NCBI GenBank assembly: GCA_014872815.1 | Contig: WKFK01000004.1 | Location: forward strand, 1 to 52,626 | Reading direction: 5' to 3' | DNA length: 52,626 bases | DNA from: Paracoccaceae bacterium | Lineage (GTDB): Bacteria; Pseudomonadota; Alphaproteobacteria; Rhodobacterales; Rhodobacteraceae | Shown here: in pieces, positions 36,340 to 45,136 of the stretch | Layout of the letters: each line of letters opens with the position of its first letter | How positions within the stretch are numbered: the stretch's first letter is position 1 | The notes under the pieces: model-generated | Told to the model about the DNA's origin: nothing | The model's input: the letters and a program-made list of their open reading frames with translations, nothing else | The model's database searches: none | Translations under genes and position numbers: made by a program

Positions 36340-37266
36340 ATGCTCTGTGCAGAACCTTCGGACAAGCTGCCATTGGTGCTTCTCACCGGCCCTTCGGGTG
36401 CCGGACGTTCTACTGCGATCAAAGCTCTGGAAGATTCAGGCTTTGAAACGATCGACAATCTTCCGTTGGGGTTGTTGCCGAGGCTATTGTCCGGGCAGCC
36501 GCTCAAACGGCCTATGGCGCTGAGTCTAGACGTTCGAAATCGAGACTTTTCTCCGGCGGCAATCCTGGATGCATTGAAGCTGGTGGATGAATTGCCCAAT
36601 GTGCGTCCGGAGTTGTTGTATCTGGACTGCCGTGCGGAGGTGCTTCGCCGTCGCTTCAATGAAACCCGGCGCAGCCACCCATTGGACCGGCAAGAAGATC
36701 CCAACGCTGGCATTGAGGCGGAGTTATCCCTTTTGCAAGAGGTGCGGGGCAGCGCCACCGTGTTGATTGATACCTCTGAGCTAACGCCGCACGAGCTTCG
36801 CCACGCTGTTCAAAGCCGGTTTGCGCAACAAGGTGATCAACCGATTGGCCTGACATTGCAGTCATTCAGTTATAAACGTGGCATTCCCCAAGGCGCCGAT
36901 TTGGTTTTCGATTGCCGGTTCTTGCACAATCCACATTGGCAGTCCGAACTTCGCGCAATGGATGGCGGAGATGCGCCGGTGGGGGATTTTATCTCCACCG
37001 ATACCGGCTACGCGCCATTTGTTTCCAATTTACAAGAGATGTTGAAGCATGCGTTGCCTGGGTATGTGCGAGAAGGACGTAGCCATCTTCACATCGCATT
37101 CGGGTGCACTGGCGGCAAACATCGGTCCGTTTTCCTGACAGAGACTATTGCCGAATCCCTTGCAAATAGGGGCTGGCGGGTGTCTATAAGACATCGCGAA
37201 CTCAATCGGTACGCAGTGCTAAGTCCGCGTACGCAGATCGCAGAAGATGGGGAAGAGATAGCTTGA
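36340..37266 (+). CDS. rapZ: RapZ/YvcJ-type nucleotide-binding protein
   Basis: A 308-residue RapZ-family P-loop protein. The N-terminal site reads LLTGPSGAGRSTAIKALED, with Arg where Walker A normally has Lys. Other family blocks are FETIDNLPLGLLP, LYLDCRAEVLRRRFNETRRSHPL, SFSYKRGIPQGADLVFDCRFL and the C-terminal AFGCTGGKHRSVFLTE. In enterobacteria RapZ guides RNase E to a small RNA; in other bacteria the role is less clear and it is often beside hprK/ptsN-type genes, as here. Start directly after the hprK stop with GGGAGG upstream. Confidence 0.93.
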   Translation: MLCAEPSDKLPLVLLTGPSGAGRSTAIKALEDSGFETIDNLPLGLLPRLLSGQPLKRPMALSLDVRNRDFSPAAILDALKLVDELPNVRPELLYLDCRAEVLRRRFNETRRSHPLDRQEDPNAGIEAELSLLQEVRGSATVLIDTSELTPHELRHAVQSRFAQQGDQPIGLTLQSFSYKRGIPQGADLVFDCRFLHNPHWQSELRAMDGGDAPVGDFISTDTGYAPFVSNLQEMLKHALPGYVREGRSHLHIAFGCTGGKHRSVFLTETIAESLANRGWRVSIRHRELNRYAVLSPRTQIAEDGEEIA

Positions 37267-37655
37267 TCGGTATCGTGATCGTGGCACATGGTGGTTTGGC
37301 CAATGAATATTTGGCGGCCATGGAACATGTCGTTGGCGCCCAAAATGGCGTCGACGCGATCACTATTGAACCGGATCATGATCGCGGCCAGAAGCAGCGC
37401 GAAATTTGCGCAGCGGCTGACGCTGTTGATCAAGGTGATGGAGTTGTTGTTGTCACAGATATGTTTGGTGGCTCGCCATCAAATTTGAGCTTGCGCGCCT
37501 GTGCCCCTGCCAATCGCCGCATTCTATATGGTGCAAATTTGCCAATGTTGATTAAGCTTGCCAAAAGTCGTCACCTTGATGTCGCCGATGCGGTTAGGGT
37601 CGCGCTTGAGGCAGGACGTAAGTACATCGATAGCCAAAATATTCAGACAGGGTAA
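37263..37655 (+). CDS. PTS EIIA component, mannose family (regulatory)
   Basis: A 130-residue EIIA of the mannose class, with the phosphorylated His9 in IGIVIVAHGGLANEY and a conserved VVVVTDMFGGSPSNLSL loop. No EIIB, EIIC or EIID genes are adjacent, so this is probably the regulatory, sugar-independent PTS. The start is a TTG overlapping the rapZ stop (TTGA), which implies translational coupling. ptsH follows after four bases. Confidence 0.9.
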   Translation: MIGIVIVAHGGLANEYLAAMEHVVGAQNGVDAITIEPDHDRGQKQREICAAADAVDQGDGVVVVTDMFGGSPSNLSLRACAPANRRILYGANLPMLIKLAKSRHLDVADAVRVALEAGRKYIDSQNIQTG

Positions 37656-37659
37656 ACAG

Positions 37660-37938
37660 ATGAGCGATGTTATCCAGCGCACGATGCAAATCGTGAATGA
37701 AAAAGGGCTGCATGCAAGGGCGTCTGCAAAGCTAGTTGAGGTGGTCGAAGGATTTGACGCTTCGGCAGAAGTGTCAAAGGATGGCTTGAGCGCAGGTGGC
37801 GACAGTATTATGGGATTGCTGATGCTGGCGGCTTCCAAAGGGACCAGCATTGATGTGGAAACCAGCGGGCCAGACGCAGGGCCCTTGGCCGATGCCATCG
37901 AGGCGCTTGTTGCGGACAAGTTTGGCGAAGGGTTTTGA
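37660..37938 (+). CDS. ptsH: HPr phosphocarrier protein
   Basis: A 92-residue HPr. The active-site histidine is His18 in NEKGLHARASAKLVEV and a serine that HprK would modify is in GGDSIMGLLMLAAS. It relays phosphate from EI (PtsP, not in this window) to the EIIA encoded just upstream. The ATG at 37660 gives the canonical HPr length; the open frame continues upstream inside the EIIA gene without meaning. Confidence 0.94.
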   Translation: MSDVIQRTMQIVNEKGLHARASAKLVEVVEGFDASAEVSKDGLSAGGDSIMGLLMLAASKGTSIDVETSGPDAGPLADAIEALVADKFGEGF

Positions 37939-37962
37939 GCTTAGCGGCATAGGAAGACAAAT

Positions 37963-38850
37963 TTGGTAGATACAGTGCCAGAGGCGCGGGTTGCAAAGCC
38001 TGCATCAGAGACGGAAGGTCAGATCTATGACCGCCGCACGTTGACCTATGCCAACTCTTTTGATGACCGTTGGACCTCTTTTGCTATTCGCGCGATCGAG
38101 TGGATGACTGGCAAGCTAAAGATCTTGCGCATGGTCAATAAGTTCGAGCGCGACAACGAAAAGTATCGCGGCCAGAAGTTCTGGCGCGGTGCGCTCAACG
38201 TGATGGGTATTGAGCTTCAAACGCCGCTTGAACAACTTCAGAATATCCCGTCCGATGGCCCAGTTGTGGTTGTAGCCAATCATCCGCACGGGATGGTTGA
38301 CGGTATGATTTTTGCGGATTTGATCGGTCGTGTGCGCCAAGACTATCGCATTTTGACGCGCTCCGTGCTGACCGGGCTTGATGAAGCCGCATCCAGTTTC
38401 ATGATTCCGGTGCCGTTTCCGCATGATCCGGACGCACAGCGCAAAATGGTAGAGATGCGTGGCAAGGCAATGGCGCATCTGAAAGACGGTGGCGTGGTTG
38501 CACTGTTTCCCTCTGGCGTTGTCATGAGTTCGGACACTTGGTTTGGTCCTGCGGTGGAGCAAGAGTGGAACGTTTTTACCGCGCAGTTGATCCGCCGATC
38601 TGGCGCCCGAGTGGTCCCGATTTTTTACCCAGGTCAGAATAGCCGTGCCTATCAGATCGCGAACAAGCTGTCGCCAATCTTGCGGCAGGGATTGTTGTTG
38701 CATGAGATTGTGCGGTCTTGTGACAAACCGCAGGCACCTATCATAGGTGCGCCACTGACAGACGAGCAGATGGAGAGGCTTCAGACAGATCCGCGTGGGT
38801 TTATGGCGTGGCTGCGCCAGCATACATTAGACTTGGGCAAGAGCGCCTGA
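37963..38850 (+). CDS. PlsC-like glycerolipid acyltransferase
   Basis: A 295-residue acyltransferase-fold protein. The HX4D-type catalytic motif is VVVVANHPHGMVDGMI (NHPHGMVD) and the second block is VVALFPSGVVMS in place of FPEGTRS. Members acylate lysophospholipids or related lipids at the membrane. The start is a TTG with AGGAAG upstream. It is 24 bases after ptsH and ends the chvI-initiated string, with a terminator at 38875. It lacks an evident membrane helix. Substrate unknown; ornithine-lipid OlsA-like or phosphatidic acid roles are both possible. Confidence 0.82.
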   Translation: MVDTVPEARVAKPASETEGQIYDRRTLTYANSFDDRWTSFAIRAIEWMTGKLKILRMVNKFERDNEKYRGQKFWRGALNVMGIELQTPLEQLQNIPSDGPVVVVANHPHGMVDGMIFADLIGRVRQDYRILTRSVLTGLDEAASSFMIPVPFPHDPDAQRKMVEMRGKAMAHLKDGGVVALFPSGVVMSSDTWFGPAVEQEWNVFTAQLIRRSGARVVPIFYPGQNSRAYQIANKLSPILRQGLLLHEIVRSCDKPQAPIIGAPLTDEQMERLQTDPRGFMAWLRQHTLDLGKSA

Positions 38851-38874
38851 GTTTATTAGATCACCCCGAAACAG

Positions 38875-38904
38875 AAACGCGAGGCCACGGCCTCGCGTTT
38901 TTCT
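38875..38904 (+). terminator. Terminator after acyltransferase gene
   Basis: AAACGCGAGGCC (38875-38886) and GGCCTCGCGTTT (38889-38900) form a strong stem with a tiny loop (likely opened in the centre), followed by TTC and TTTTT. It lies between converging genes and its A/T flanks allow use in both directions. Confidence 0.88.
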
Positions 38905-38911
38905 TTTTGGC

Positions 38912-39787
38912 TTAGCGCGTGGGTACCGGAGCATCGCCTCTGTAGTCGTAAAAGCCGCGCTTGGTTTTGCGGCCAAGCCATCCCGCTTCGACATATTTGG
39001 TAAGAAGAGGGCAGGGGCGGTATTTGGTGTCTGCGAGGCCGTCGTGCAGAACATGCATGATCGCGAGACAGGTATCCAATCCGATAAAGTCGGCAAGTTC
39101 CAGCGGTCCCATGGGGTGGTTCGCGCCCAGCTTCATGGCGTTATCGATGGAAGCCACATTGCCGACACCCTCATAGAGCGTGTAGCAGGCTTCATTGATC
39201 ATAGGGATCAGGATGCGGTTGACGATAAATGCAGGAAAGTCCTCTGCGCTGGCGGCGGTCTTTCCAAGGCGCTCTACAATACCCAAGCAAGTCTGGTAAG
39301 TGTCTTCGTCCGTTGCGATCCCGCGGATCAGTTCGACCAGCTTCATCATCGGAACGGGGTTCATGAAATGGAACCCCATAAACCGTTCAGGTCGATCCGT
39401 GCGAGAGGCTAGCCGGGTGATGGAGATCGAAGAAGTGTTGGAGGTGAGTAAGGTATCTGGCCCGAGGTGGGGCTTCAAAGTATCAAAAATTTGATGCTTG
39501 ATGTCTTCACGTTCTGTTGCAGCTTCGATAATCAAATCCGTCCCGCCAAGCGCCGGGAGCTCCAGTGTGGTTTGGACACGTCTCATTGCTGCGGCTTTGT
39601 CGTCGGCAGAGATCATTTCGCGGCCAACTTGCCGTTCTAGGTTTTTATCGATACGGGCGACAGCAGCTTCTAGGGCGTTCTGGTTGATATCATTCAATAG
39701 TACATCATATCCGGCCAGCGCCATTACATGCGCAATACCGTTTCCCATTTGGCCCGCACCCACAACGCCAATCGATTTGATGTCCAT
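38912..39787 (-). CDS. 3-hydroxybutyryl-CoA dehydrogenase
   Basis: A 291-residue NAD-dependent 3-hydroxyacyl-CoA dehydrogenase. The N-terminal dinucleotide fold is IGVVGAGQMGNGIAHVMA and the catalytic region GFHFMNPVPMMKLVELI contains the active-site His, with the ASAEDFPAFIVNRILIPMINEA motif after it. The C-terminal dimer domain has GANHPMGPLELADFIGLDT. Members act in butyrate, PHB or acyl-CoA degradation. The etf genes lie nearby on the same strand. The start has GAGAGGG upstream. Confidence 0.93.
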   Translation of the reverse strand: MDIKSIGVVGAGQMGNGIAHVMALAGYDVLLNDINQNALEAAVARIDKNLERQVGREMISADDKAAAMRRVQTTLELPALGGTDLIIEAATEREDIKHQIFDTLKPHLGPDTLLTSNTSSISITRLASRTDRPERFMGFHFMNPVPMMKLVELIRGIATDEDTYQTCLGIVERLGKTAASAEDFPAFIVNRILIPMINEACYTLYEGVGNVASIDNAMKLGANHPMGPLELADFIGLDTCLAIMHVLHDGLADTKYRPCPLLTKYVEAGWLGRKTKRGFYDYRGDAPVPTR

Positions 39788-39947
39788 TGATCATACCCTC
39801 TCAGAAAAGTTGGCTGACCATAGGCCCGCCTGTACAGGGGCTGCAAGGGGATATGGCCTCTAAAACTTAGCGTAAAATTGCGCATTAGCTTTTTCGCAAG
39901 GGCTTTCGGCGATTCTCTCTAGTGGGTGAGAAAATTAGGGTGAGAAA

Positions 39948-40775
39948 ATGTCTTACGAAAAGATGTCTGGCGCTGAGCTCAATTATGAGCCGTGCCAATA
40001 CGGAGAATCGCGATTATTGTTCCGCGGTCCTGCGAAGGAGCTTGATGCTCCGTTTGTTGCGTTTCTTGGGGGTACTGAAACCTATGGCAAATTTGTCCCG
40101 CAGCCGTTTGTGAGCCTGCTGGATGAGGCACTGTCGATTAACTGTGTGAATTTTGGCTATGTAAATGCGGGTATCGACGCATTTCTCGCAGAGCCGTCGG
40201 TGTTGCATATTGCGCAGCAATCGAAAGTGACCGTTGTGCAAGTCATGGGCGCGCAAAACATGTCTAATCGGTACTATAAGGTACATCCACGCCGAAACGA
40301 CCGGTTCATCGGCGCTTCCAACATGATGCAGATGGTGTTCAACGAGATCGACTTTTCCGAGTTTCATTTCACGCGCCATATGCTGGGCACGCTGTGCGCG
40401 CGGGCGCCAGATCGTTACGCCATGGTGCGCGATGAGTTGCGGATGGCATGGAGCGCACGCATGAAGTTGTTGCTCAATACCATTGGCGGAAAGATTGTGC
40501 TGCTTTGGGTGGCAGATCATGCGCCGGAAACGGCGATGGGCACCAGTGGGCTGGGGCCGGACCCATTGTTTGTTGATCGTTTGATGCTCGAAGAGCTACG
40601 ACCAATGGTTGATGATATTGTTGAGGTCGTCGTGAGTAAGGAGGCTCAGGCTGAAGGTATCACGGGTATGCAGTGCACGGACATGGAGCGCGTCGCTGCA
40701 CAGCGCATGTTGGGGGTGGCGGCGCATCAGGAAGCTGCAGAGGCGTTGGCAAAGCCCCTAAGAAAGCTGGTATAA
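39948..40775 (+). CDS. DUF6473-like protein of unknown function
   Basis: A 275-residue protein that I match tentatively to the Rhodobacteraceae DUF6473 family. It starts with YEPCQYGESRLLFRGPAKEL, followed by FVAFLGGTETYGKFV, INCVNFGYVNAGIDAFL and ...VVQVMGAQNMSNRYYKVHP. The GGTETYGKF and NxGxxNAG stretches recall an SGNH-hydrolase or SAM-like alpha/beta fold, but no catalytic triad is certain. No signal peptide. It is flanked by hbd and etfA on the opposite strand. No function is proposed. Confidence 0.75.
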   Translation: MSYEKMSGAELNYEPCQYGESRLLFRGPAKELDAPFVAFLGGTETYGKFVPQPFVSLLDEALSINCVNFGYVNAGIDAFLAEPSVLHIAQQSKVTVVQVMGAQNMSNRYYKVHPRRNDRFIGASNMMQMVFNEIDFSEFHFTRHMLGTLCARAPDRYAMVRDELRMAWSARMKLLLNTIGGKIVLLWVADHAPETAMGTSGLGPDPLFVDRLMLEELRPMVDDIVEVVVSKEAQAEGITGMQCTDMERVAAQRMLGVAAHQEAAEALAKPLRKLV

Positions 40776-40796
40776 AACTTCAAAGAACCCAAGAAA

Positions 40797-40830
40797 AAGG
40801 CCCGCCTGAATTGGCGGGCCTTCGAAATTT
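40797..40830. terminator. Bidirectional terminator between DUF6473-like gene and etfA
   Basis: AAGGCCCGCC (40797-40806) and GGCGGGCCTT (40813-40822) form a perfect ten-base stem with loop TGAATT. A T-run follows on the plus strand and TTTTTCTT on the minus strand, so it serves both converging genes. Confidence 0.92.
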
Positions 40831-40847
40831 TTTTTGAGGCGTGCGGT

Positions 40848-41777
40848 TTAGCCGAGTTTTTCGGTCAACGCTGGAACGGCCTCAAACAGATCAGCAACCA
40901 GACCAAAGTCCGCAACCTGGAAGATAGGCGCTTCTTCATCTTTGTTGATCGCAACGATGATCTTGGAGTCTTTCATGCCTGCAAGGTGCTGGATCGCGCC
41001 GGAAATACCCGCAGCGATGTAGAGTTCAGGCGCAACCACCTTACCGGTCTGGCCAACCTGCCAGTCGTTTGGTGCATAGCCAGAGTCAACGGCCGCGCGG
41101 GATGCGCCAACTGCTGCGCCTAGCTTGTCTGCCAGAGCTTCGATAATTTTGAAGTCTTCTTCAGAGCCAACACCACGGCCACCGGAGACAACCACGCCAG
41201 CGGAGGTCAGCTCTGGACGGTCGCTTTCGGCAACCTTGTCCTCAACCCACTCGGACAGGCCTGGGTTGTCGGCAGCACCAACGGTTTCCACAGAAGCGGA
41301 ACCGCCCTCGCCTGCCGCGTCGAAAGTTGAGGTGCGGAAGGTGATGACTTTGGTGGAGTCGTTGGACTTCACAGTCTGGATCGCATTGCCTGCGTAAATC
41401 GGACGCTCGAACGTGTCTGCGTCAACCACAGCGGTCACGTCGGACAGTACCATTACGTCCAGAAGCGCGGCCACGCGTGGCATCACGTTTTTGGCGTCGG
41501 TGGTCGCTGGCGCAACGATGTGGCTATAGTCGCTAGCCAGAGACACGATCAGCGCCGCTGTTGGTTCCGCTAGGCGGTGGCCCAGCGATGCGTCTTCGGC
41601 AACCAGAACTTTAGCAACACCGTCGATTTTTGCTGCAGCTTCGCCTGCTGCAGCAGCAGATGCGCCAGCGGCCAAAACGGTCACGTCACCCAGTGCTTTG
41701 GCAGCGGTGACAGCTTTGGCGGTGGCGTCCAGCGCCAGCTCGCCGTTGTTGACTTCTGCGAGAAGAAGAACAGCCAT
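40848..41777 (-). CDS. etfA: Electron transfer flavoprotein alpha subunit
   Basis: A 309-residue FAD-binding ETF subunit that collects electrons from acyl-CoA and other dehydrogenases. It begins [20 protein letters not shown]. The C-terminal FAD domain has [40 protein letters not shown] and [20 protein letters not shown]. Its ATG overlaps the etfB stop by one base. Terminator at 40797-40830. Confidence 0.97.
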   Translation of the reverse strand: MAVLLLAEVNNGELALDATAKAVTAAKALGDVTVLAAGASAAAAGEAAAKIDGVAKVLVAEDASLGHRLAEPTAALIVSLASDYSHIVAPATTDAKNVMPRVAALLDVMVLSDVTAVVDADTFERPIYAGNAIQTVKSNDSTKVITFRTSTFDAAGEGGSASVETVGAADNPGLSEWVEDKVAESDRPELTSAGVVVSGGRGVGSEEDFKIIEALADKLGAAVGASRAAVDSGYAPNDWQVGQTGKVVAPELYIAAGISGAIQHLAGMKDSKIIVAINKDEEAPIFQVADFGLVADLFEAVPALTEKLG

Positions 41778-42535
41778 TATACAGCCCCCGCTTCTTTGAG
41801 TTTCTCAACCAGCTCGTCCACGGAGCCTACGATGATGCCTGCGGCACGCTCAGATGGCTCAGAAGTTTTCACAACTTCCAAACGCGGGGTGACATCCACG
41901 CCGTAGTCGGCAGCGGTTTTCTCATCCAGTGGCTTTTTCTTTGCCTTCATGATGTTTGGCAAAGACGCATAACGCGGCTCGTTCAAACGCAGGTCTACGG
42001 TGATGATGGTCGGCGTGTTGACCTTGATGGTCTGTAGACCGCCATCCACTTCGCGGGTCACAACAGCTTTGTCGCCGTCAATGTCCACTTCGGAGGCAAA
42101 GGTCGCTTGAGACCAGCCCAGCAGCGCAGACAGCATCTGGCCGGTGGCGTTCATGTCGTTGTCGATAGCTTGCTTGCCGCAGAGAACAACACCAGGCTGT
42201 TCTTCTTCAACCACTTTGGCGAGGATTTTGGCAACGGCCAGGGGCTCGATGTCTTGATCAACGCTGTCGGCGGCAACCACCAGAATGGCGCGGTCGGCAC
42301 CCATGGCGAGTGCGGTGCGCAGGGTTTCCTGAGCTTGCTTCACGCCAATGGAAACTGCGACGATTTCGTCCGCTTTGCCCGCTTCCTTCAGACGGATGGC
42401 CTCTTCAACGGCGATCTCATCAAACGGGTTCATGGACATTTTCACGTTGGCGAGATCGACACCTGTGCCATCCGCTTTCACACGGACCTTCACGTTGTAG
42501 TCAATCACGCGCTTGACAGGTACTAGTACCTTCAT
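41777..42535 (-). CDS. etfB: Electron transfer flavoprotein beta subunit
   Basis: A 252-residue ETF beta subunit: [37 protein letters not shown] and [20 protein letters not shown] are characteristic, with the adenine-nucleotide site in the N-terminal two-thirds. The start at 42535 has GAGGAG ten bases upstream. A TATATC hexamer at 42604-42609 on the minus strand may be its -10. The partner etfA overlaps. Confidence 0.97.
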   Translation of the reverse strand: MKVLVPVKRVIDYNVKVRVKADGTGVDLANVKMSMNPFDEIAVEEAIRLKEAGKADEIVAVSIGVKQAQETLRTALAMGADRAILVVAADSVDQDIEPLAVAKILAKVVEEEQPGVVLCGKQAIDNDMNATGQMLSALLGWSQATFASEVDIDGDKAVVTREVDGGLQTIKVNTPTIITVDLRLNEPRYASLPNIMKAKKKPLDEKTAADYGVDVTPRLEVVKTSEPSERAAGIIVGSVDELVEKLKEAGAV

Positions 42536-42660
42536 GGGCGTAGGACTCCTCAAAGTTTGTCAAAGCCGCCTGAAGGCAGCTCATCGGAATGCTCTCACCG
42601 CGTTGATATAGTGTGCGGGGCGGCGGAAACAGTGCAAAATCGTCACGTTTGAGCGCAACG

Positions 42661-42695
42661 ACGTCGCGTCCATGCGTTTTCACGCGACGTTTTTT
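42661..42695 (+). terminator. Plus-strand terminator without an obvious gene
   Basis: ACGTCGCGT (42661-42669) and ACGCGACGT (42682-42690) form a perfect nine-base stem with a 12-base loop, followed by six Ts on the plus strand only. Both flanking genes are on the minus strand. A second CGCGACG at 42709-42715 could pair with the same left arm. It may end a small RNA or antisense transcript; none is proven. The rest of the 247-base gap holds no gene. Confidence 0.6.
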
Positions 42696-42782
42696 GCAAG
42701 AATGTTTCCGCGACGCAGAAAAGTTACGTAAGCGGCATTTGCGTCAACAAACTTGTGGTCGCTGATGGCTTCGCTCAACCAT

Positions 42783-43355
42783 TTAGCGATTCGCGCCAGG
42801 GATCCACAGAACGTCTGCACGACCTTCATCGTTGGCGATACGCGCTGCCACAAAGAACCAGTCGCTGAGGCGATTGAGGTAGGTGACCGCATCGGCATTA
42901 ATGTCTTCAGATTGCGCCAGCTCTACGGATAAGCGCTCTGCACGTCGAGCAACCGTGCGACACACATGTAGCTGGGCAGCCAGTGCAGAGCCGCCGGGTA
43001 GGATGAAGCTGCGCAAAGGCTCCAGTTGGGCATTCATTACGTCAATTTCGTTTTCCAGGCGGGACACTTGGCTGGCGGCAATCCGTAGCGGTGGGTACTC
43101 AGCCTCGGCATCTTTAGCCATGTCAGGGCGGCACAGGTCTGCGCCCAAATCGAACAGATCGTTCTGAATGCGGGCAAGTGCCGTGTCCATGTCGCCGTCG
43201 GCATGAAGGCGGGCGACACCAAGGAACGCGTTGAGCTCGTCGGTGGTGCCATAGGCGGCAACGCGGGCGTCGTGTTTGGCGACTCTATCGCCATTGCCCA
43301 AGGCGGTGGTGCCTTTGTCGCCGGTGCGTGTGTAGATTTTGTTGAGAACAACCAT
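42783..43355 (-). CDS. Cob(I)yrinic acid a,c-diamide adenosyltransferase, PduO type
   Basis: A 190-residue ATP:corrinoid adenosyltransferase that makes coenzyme B12. The ATP loop is NKIYTRTGDKGTTALGNGD near the N-terminus, then AYGTTDELNAFLGVARLH, FILPGGSALAAQLHVCRTVARRAER and YLNRLSDWFFVAARI. The ATG at 43355 has GGAGG eight bases upstream, inside the end of the preceding gene. It is four bases after the HIG1-like gene. Confidence 0.95.
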   Translation of the reverse strand: MVVLNKIYTRTGDKGTTALGNGDRVAKHDARVAAYGTTDELNAFLGVARLHADGDMDTALARIQNDLFDLGADLCRPDMAKDAEAEYPPLRIAASQVSRLENEIDVMNAQLEPLRSFILPGGSALAAQLHVCRTVARRAERLSVELAQSEDINADAVTYLNRLSDWFFVAARIANDEGRADVLWIPGANR

Positions 43356-43359
43356 GTGC

Positions 43360-43563
43360 TCAGCCTCCGCTGCGAAGCCAGACAAAACCGACGATCAAAA
43401 TGACCGCAATGAACTGTGCCAGTAGTCTCAGCCGCATGATTTTGTTGGCGTACTTCTTGTTAAACTCGCCACCTTTGGCAAATCCTCCAATGCCAACCAG
43501 AAGGATGAACAATACGGCCAAGCAAGTAACTGCGATTAGCCAAAAGAGGGGGTCATTTGCCAT
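43360..43563 (-). CDS. Small twin-membrane HIG1-like protein
   Basis: A 67-residue protein with two hydrophobic helices (residues about 7-26 and 45-63) joined by a charged loop GGEFNKKYANKIMRLRLLAQ. The RLRLLAQ fits the RxRxxxQ core of the HIG1 (hypoxia-induced) family, which in mitochondria attaches to cytochrome oxidase. The ATG at 43563 is preferred because GGAG lies six bases upstream; an ATG at 43575 would add four residues. It ends four bases before pduO. Confidence 0.8.
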   Translation of the reverse strand: MANDPLFWLIAVTCLAVLFILLVGIGGFAKGGEFNKKYANKIMRLRLLAQFIAVILIVGFVWLRSGG

Positions 43564-43642
43564 TGGGGTCTCCATGTTCAGCGGTGGCTCTGGTGTAACG
43601 GGTCCTTGTCCAAAACTGAACCACCTCAGACACTACGTCGCA

Positions 43643-44476
43643 TCAGGCCTTCGCGATCACCCAGTCTAGCAACGAAGTTGGCAATAAGCGCCGGAGCACA
43701 TTCATTATGTGAGCGGGTTTGGTGATGCGGTAGCGTGCTCGAGGACGATTGGCTTCCAAGGCGTGGATCAGTTTTTTGCAAACTGCCTCTGCTGGGAGTT
43801 CAAAAGGATCGAGGCCTTCTTGTTTTTCGGTAAAGCGTTTGACCAAGCCGTTCCTGTAGTCTTCTGCAAAGGCGGAGTTTTCCCAATCGATCCACTCAAA
43901 GAACTGTGCGGCGTTGTTCTTGCGCATGTCGGATGTGATCGGTCCTGGTTCAATTAGGCTCACATGAATTGGGGTGTCGCGAAGCTCGATGCGCATACTA
44001 TCCGTGAGCCCTTCGAGTGCGTGCTTGCTGGCCACATACGCGCCGCGGTAGCGCATAGACACATAGCCCAAGACGGAGGAGTTCTGCACAATTCGCCCAT
44101 GGCCCTGCGCGCGCATGATGGGGATCACTTGCCTTGTGAGATCGTGCCAGCCAATGACATTGCTTTCCATAAGGTCTCGCAAGCCGGCCGCAGGCAGGTC
44201 TTCTATGGCGCCGGGCATGCCGCGTGCGCCGTTGTTGAAGAGGGCATCCAGCTTGCCGCCTGTGGCCGCCAAAACCTCTTGCAAGCCGGAGCGGATGCTT
44301 TCTGCGTCGCGCAATTCTATGCGAGGGCTGTCAAATCCCTCCGCAATTAAGCGGTTGCAGTCGTCAGGATTGCGGCATGAAGCAAACACGCGCCAGCCGC
44401 GAGCTCGTAAACTGCGCGCCGCTGCCAGGCCAATTCCGGACGAGCAGCCGGTGATCAAAATGGATTTCTGTGACAT
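43643..44476 (-). CDS. Short-chain dehydrogenase/reductase
   Basis: A 277-residue classical SDR. The cofactor motif is ILITGCSSGIGLAAARSL, the NNGARG block gives the NNAG equivalent, and the catalytic Ser-Tyr-Lys is in NSSVLGYVSMRYRGAYVASKHAL. The Rossmann motif has no acidic residue at the end of strand 2 (FASCRNPDD has Arg), consistent with NADP preference. Substrate unknown. It lies 45 bases after the SH3-protein gene and 79 bases before the HIG1-like gene. Confidence 0.93.
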   Translation of the reverse strand: MSQKSILITGCSSGIGLAAARSLRARGWRVFASCRNPDDCNRLIAEGFDSPRIELRDAESIRSGLQEVLAATGGKLDALFNNGARGMPGAIEDLPAAGLRDLMESNVIGWHDLTRQVIPIMRAQGHGRIVQNSSVLGYVSMRYRGAYVASKHALEGLTDSMRIELRDTPIHVSLIEPGPITSDMRKNNAAQFFEWIDWENSAFAEDYRNGLVKRFTEKQEGLDPFELPAEAVCKKLIHALEANRPRARYRITKPAHIMNVLRRLLPTSLLDWVIAKA

Positions 44477-44521
44477 CGATGCCCCGTCGCGAAAAGAGTT
44501 TTCCGCAACTTAGGGGCCCGT

Positions 44522-45136
44522 TCAGTTCGACGCCACTAGCATTTTGCTTGCCATCCAGCCGATTCTGCCCGTCTCACTATCCTTGAGCTTGACCCAGCCG
44601 GAGCCATTTTCGCGCAACACTTCCACTTCGCGATCACGCGGTAGGACCATGAGAACGCTAAAAGACGTGCCTGGGCCGCCACGCATATTTACGCGAGAGC
44701 CGCGTACGCGGCGTAGGTCCGTCGCGCTTTGCGTTTCAAGCGCCAAAGCCAGCGTGTCCTGCACGGATGCGTCGGTCACGGTTGGCTTCACAAGCACAGG
44801 TGCTCCCGGCGTGGCAAAAGACTCAAGCCCTGTGGCAAGCGAGGCCACGACAACCGGTTGCGCCGGTTGCGCAGTGTCGGCTTCCTGCAAATTGGTGACT
44901 TCCGCGGATATCAACGCAGGCGTGGCAGCGCCTTGTGTGTCGGCGGGGGTTGCAGACGCCTTGATGATTGGTACAGACAAAGCCGCCTGCGCCATAACCG
45001 GCGCGTCTTCAACTTGCTTAGGTGCCTTCTTTTCGGCCGTTTGAGTGCGCGTTTTGGGTTCGAAATCCGACCCGCCGCTGAGCTCCCAAAATACAAAGCC
45101 TAGAAATGCAAAACTGATGATTACAAATTTGTTCAC
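44522..45136 (-). CDS. SH3b-domain envelope protein
   Basis: A 204-residue protein with an N-terminal hydrophobic anchor (KFVIISFAFLGFVFWEL), a Pro/Ala/Thr-rich linker of about 110 residues, and a C-terminal bacterial SH3 domain (RGSRVNMRGGPGTSFSVLMVL ... GSGWVKLKD.ETGRIGWMASKM, in part). Such domains bind peptidoglycan or partners at the cell wall. The start is GTG at 45136 with GGGGG eight bases upstream. It is divergent from parC. Confidence 0.85.
   Translation of the reverse strand: MNKFVIISFAFLGFVFWELSGGSDFEPKTRTQTAEKKAPKQVEDAPVMAQAALSVPIIKASATPADTQGAATPALISAEVTNLQEADTAQPAQPVVVASLATGLESFATPGAPVLVKPTVTDASVQDTLALALETQSATDLRRVRGSRVNMRGGPGTSFSVLMVLPRDREVEVLRENGSGWVKLKDSETGRIGWMASKMLVASN

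Noticed and set aside
43564..43642. Cobalamin riboswitch before the HIG1-like/pduO pair
   Set aside because: The gap is too short and no B12-box sequence is visible.
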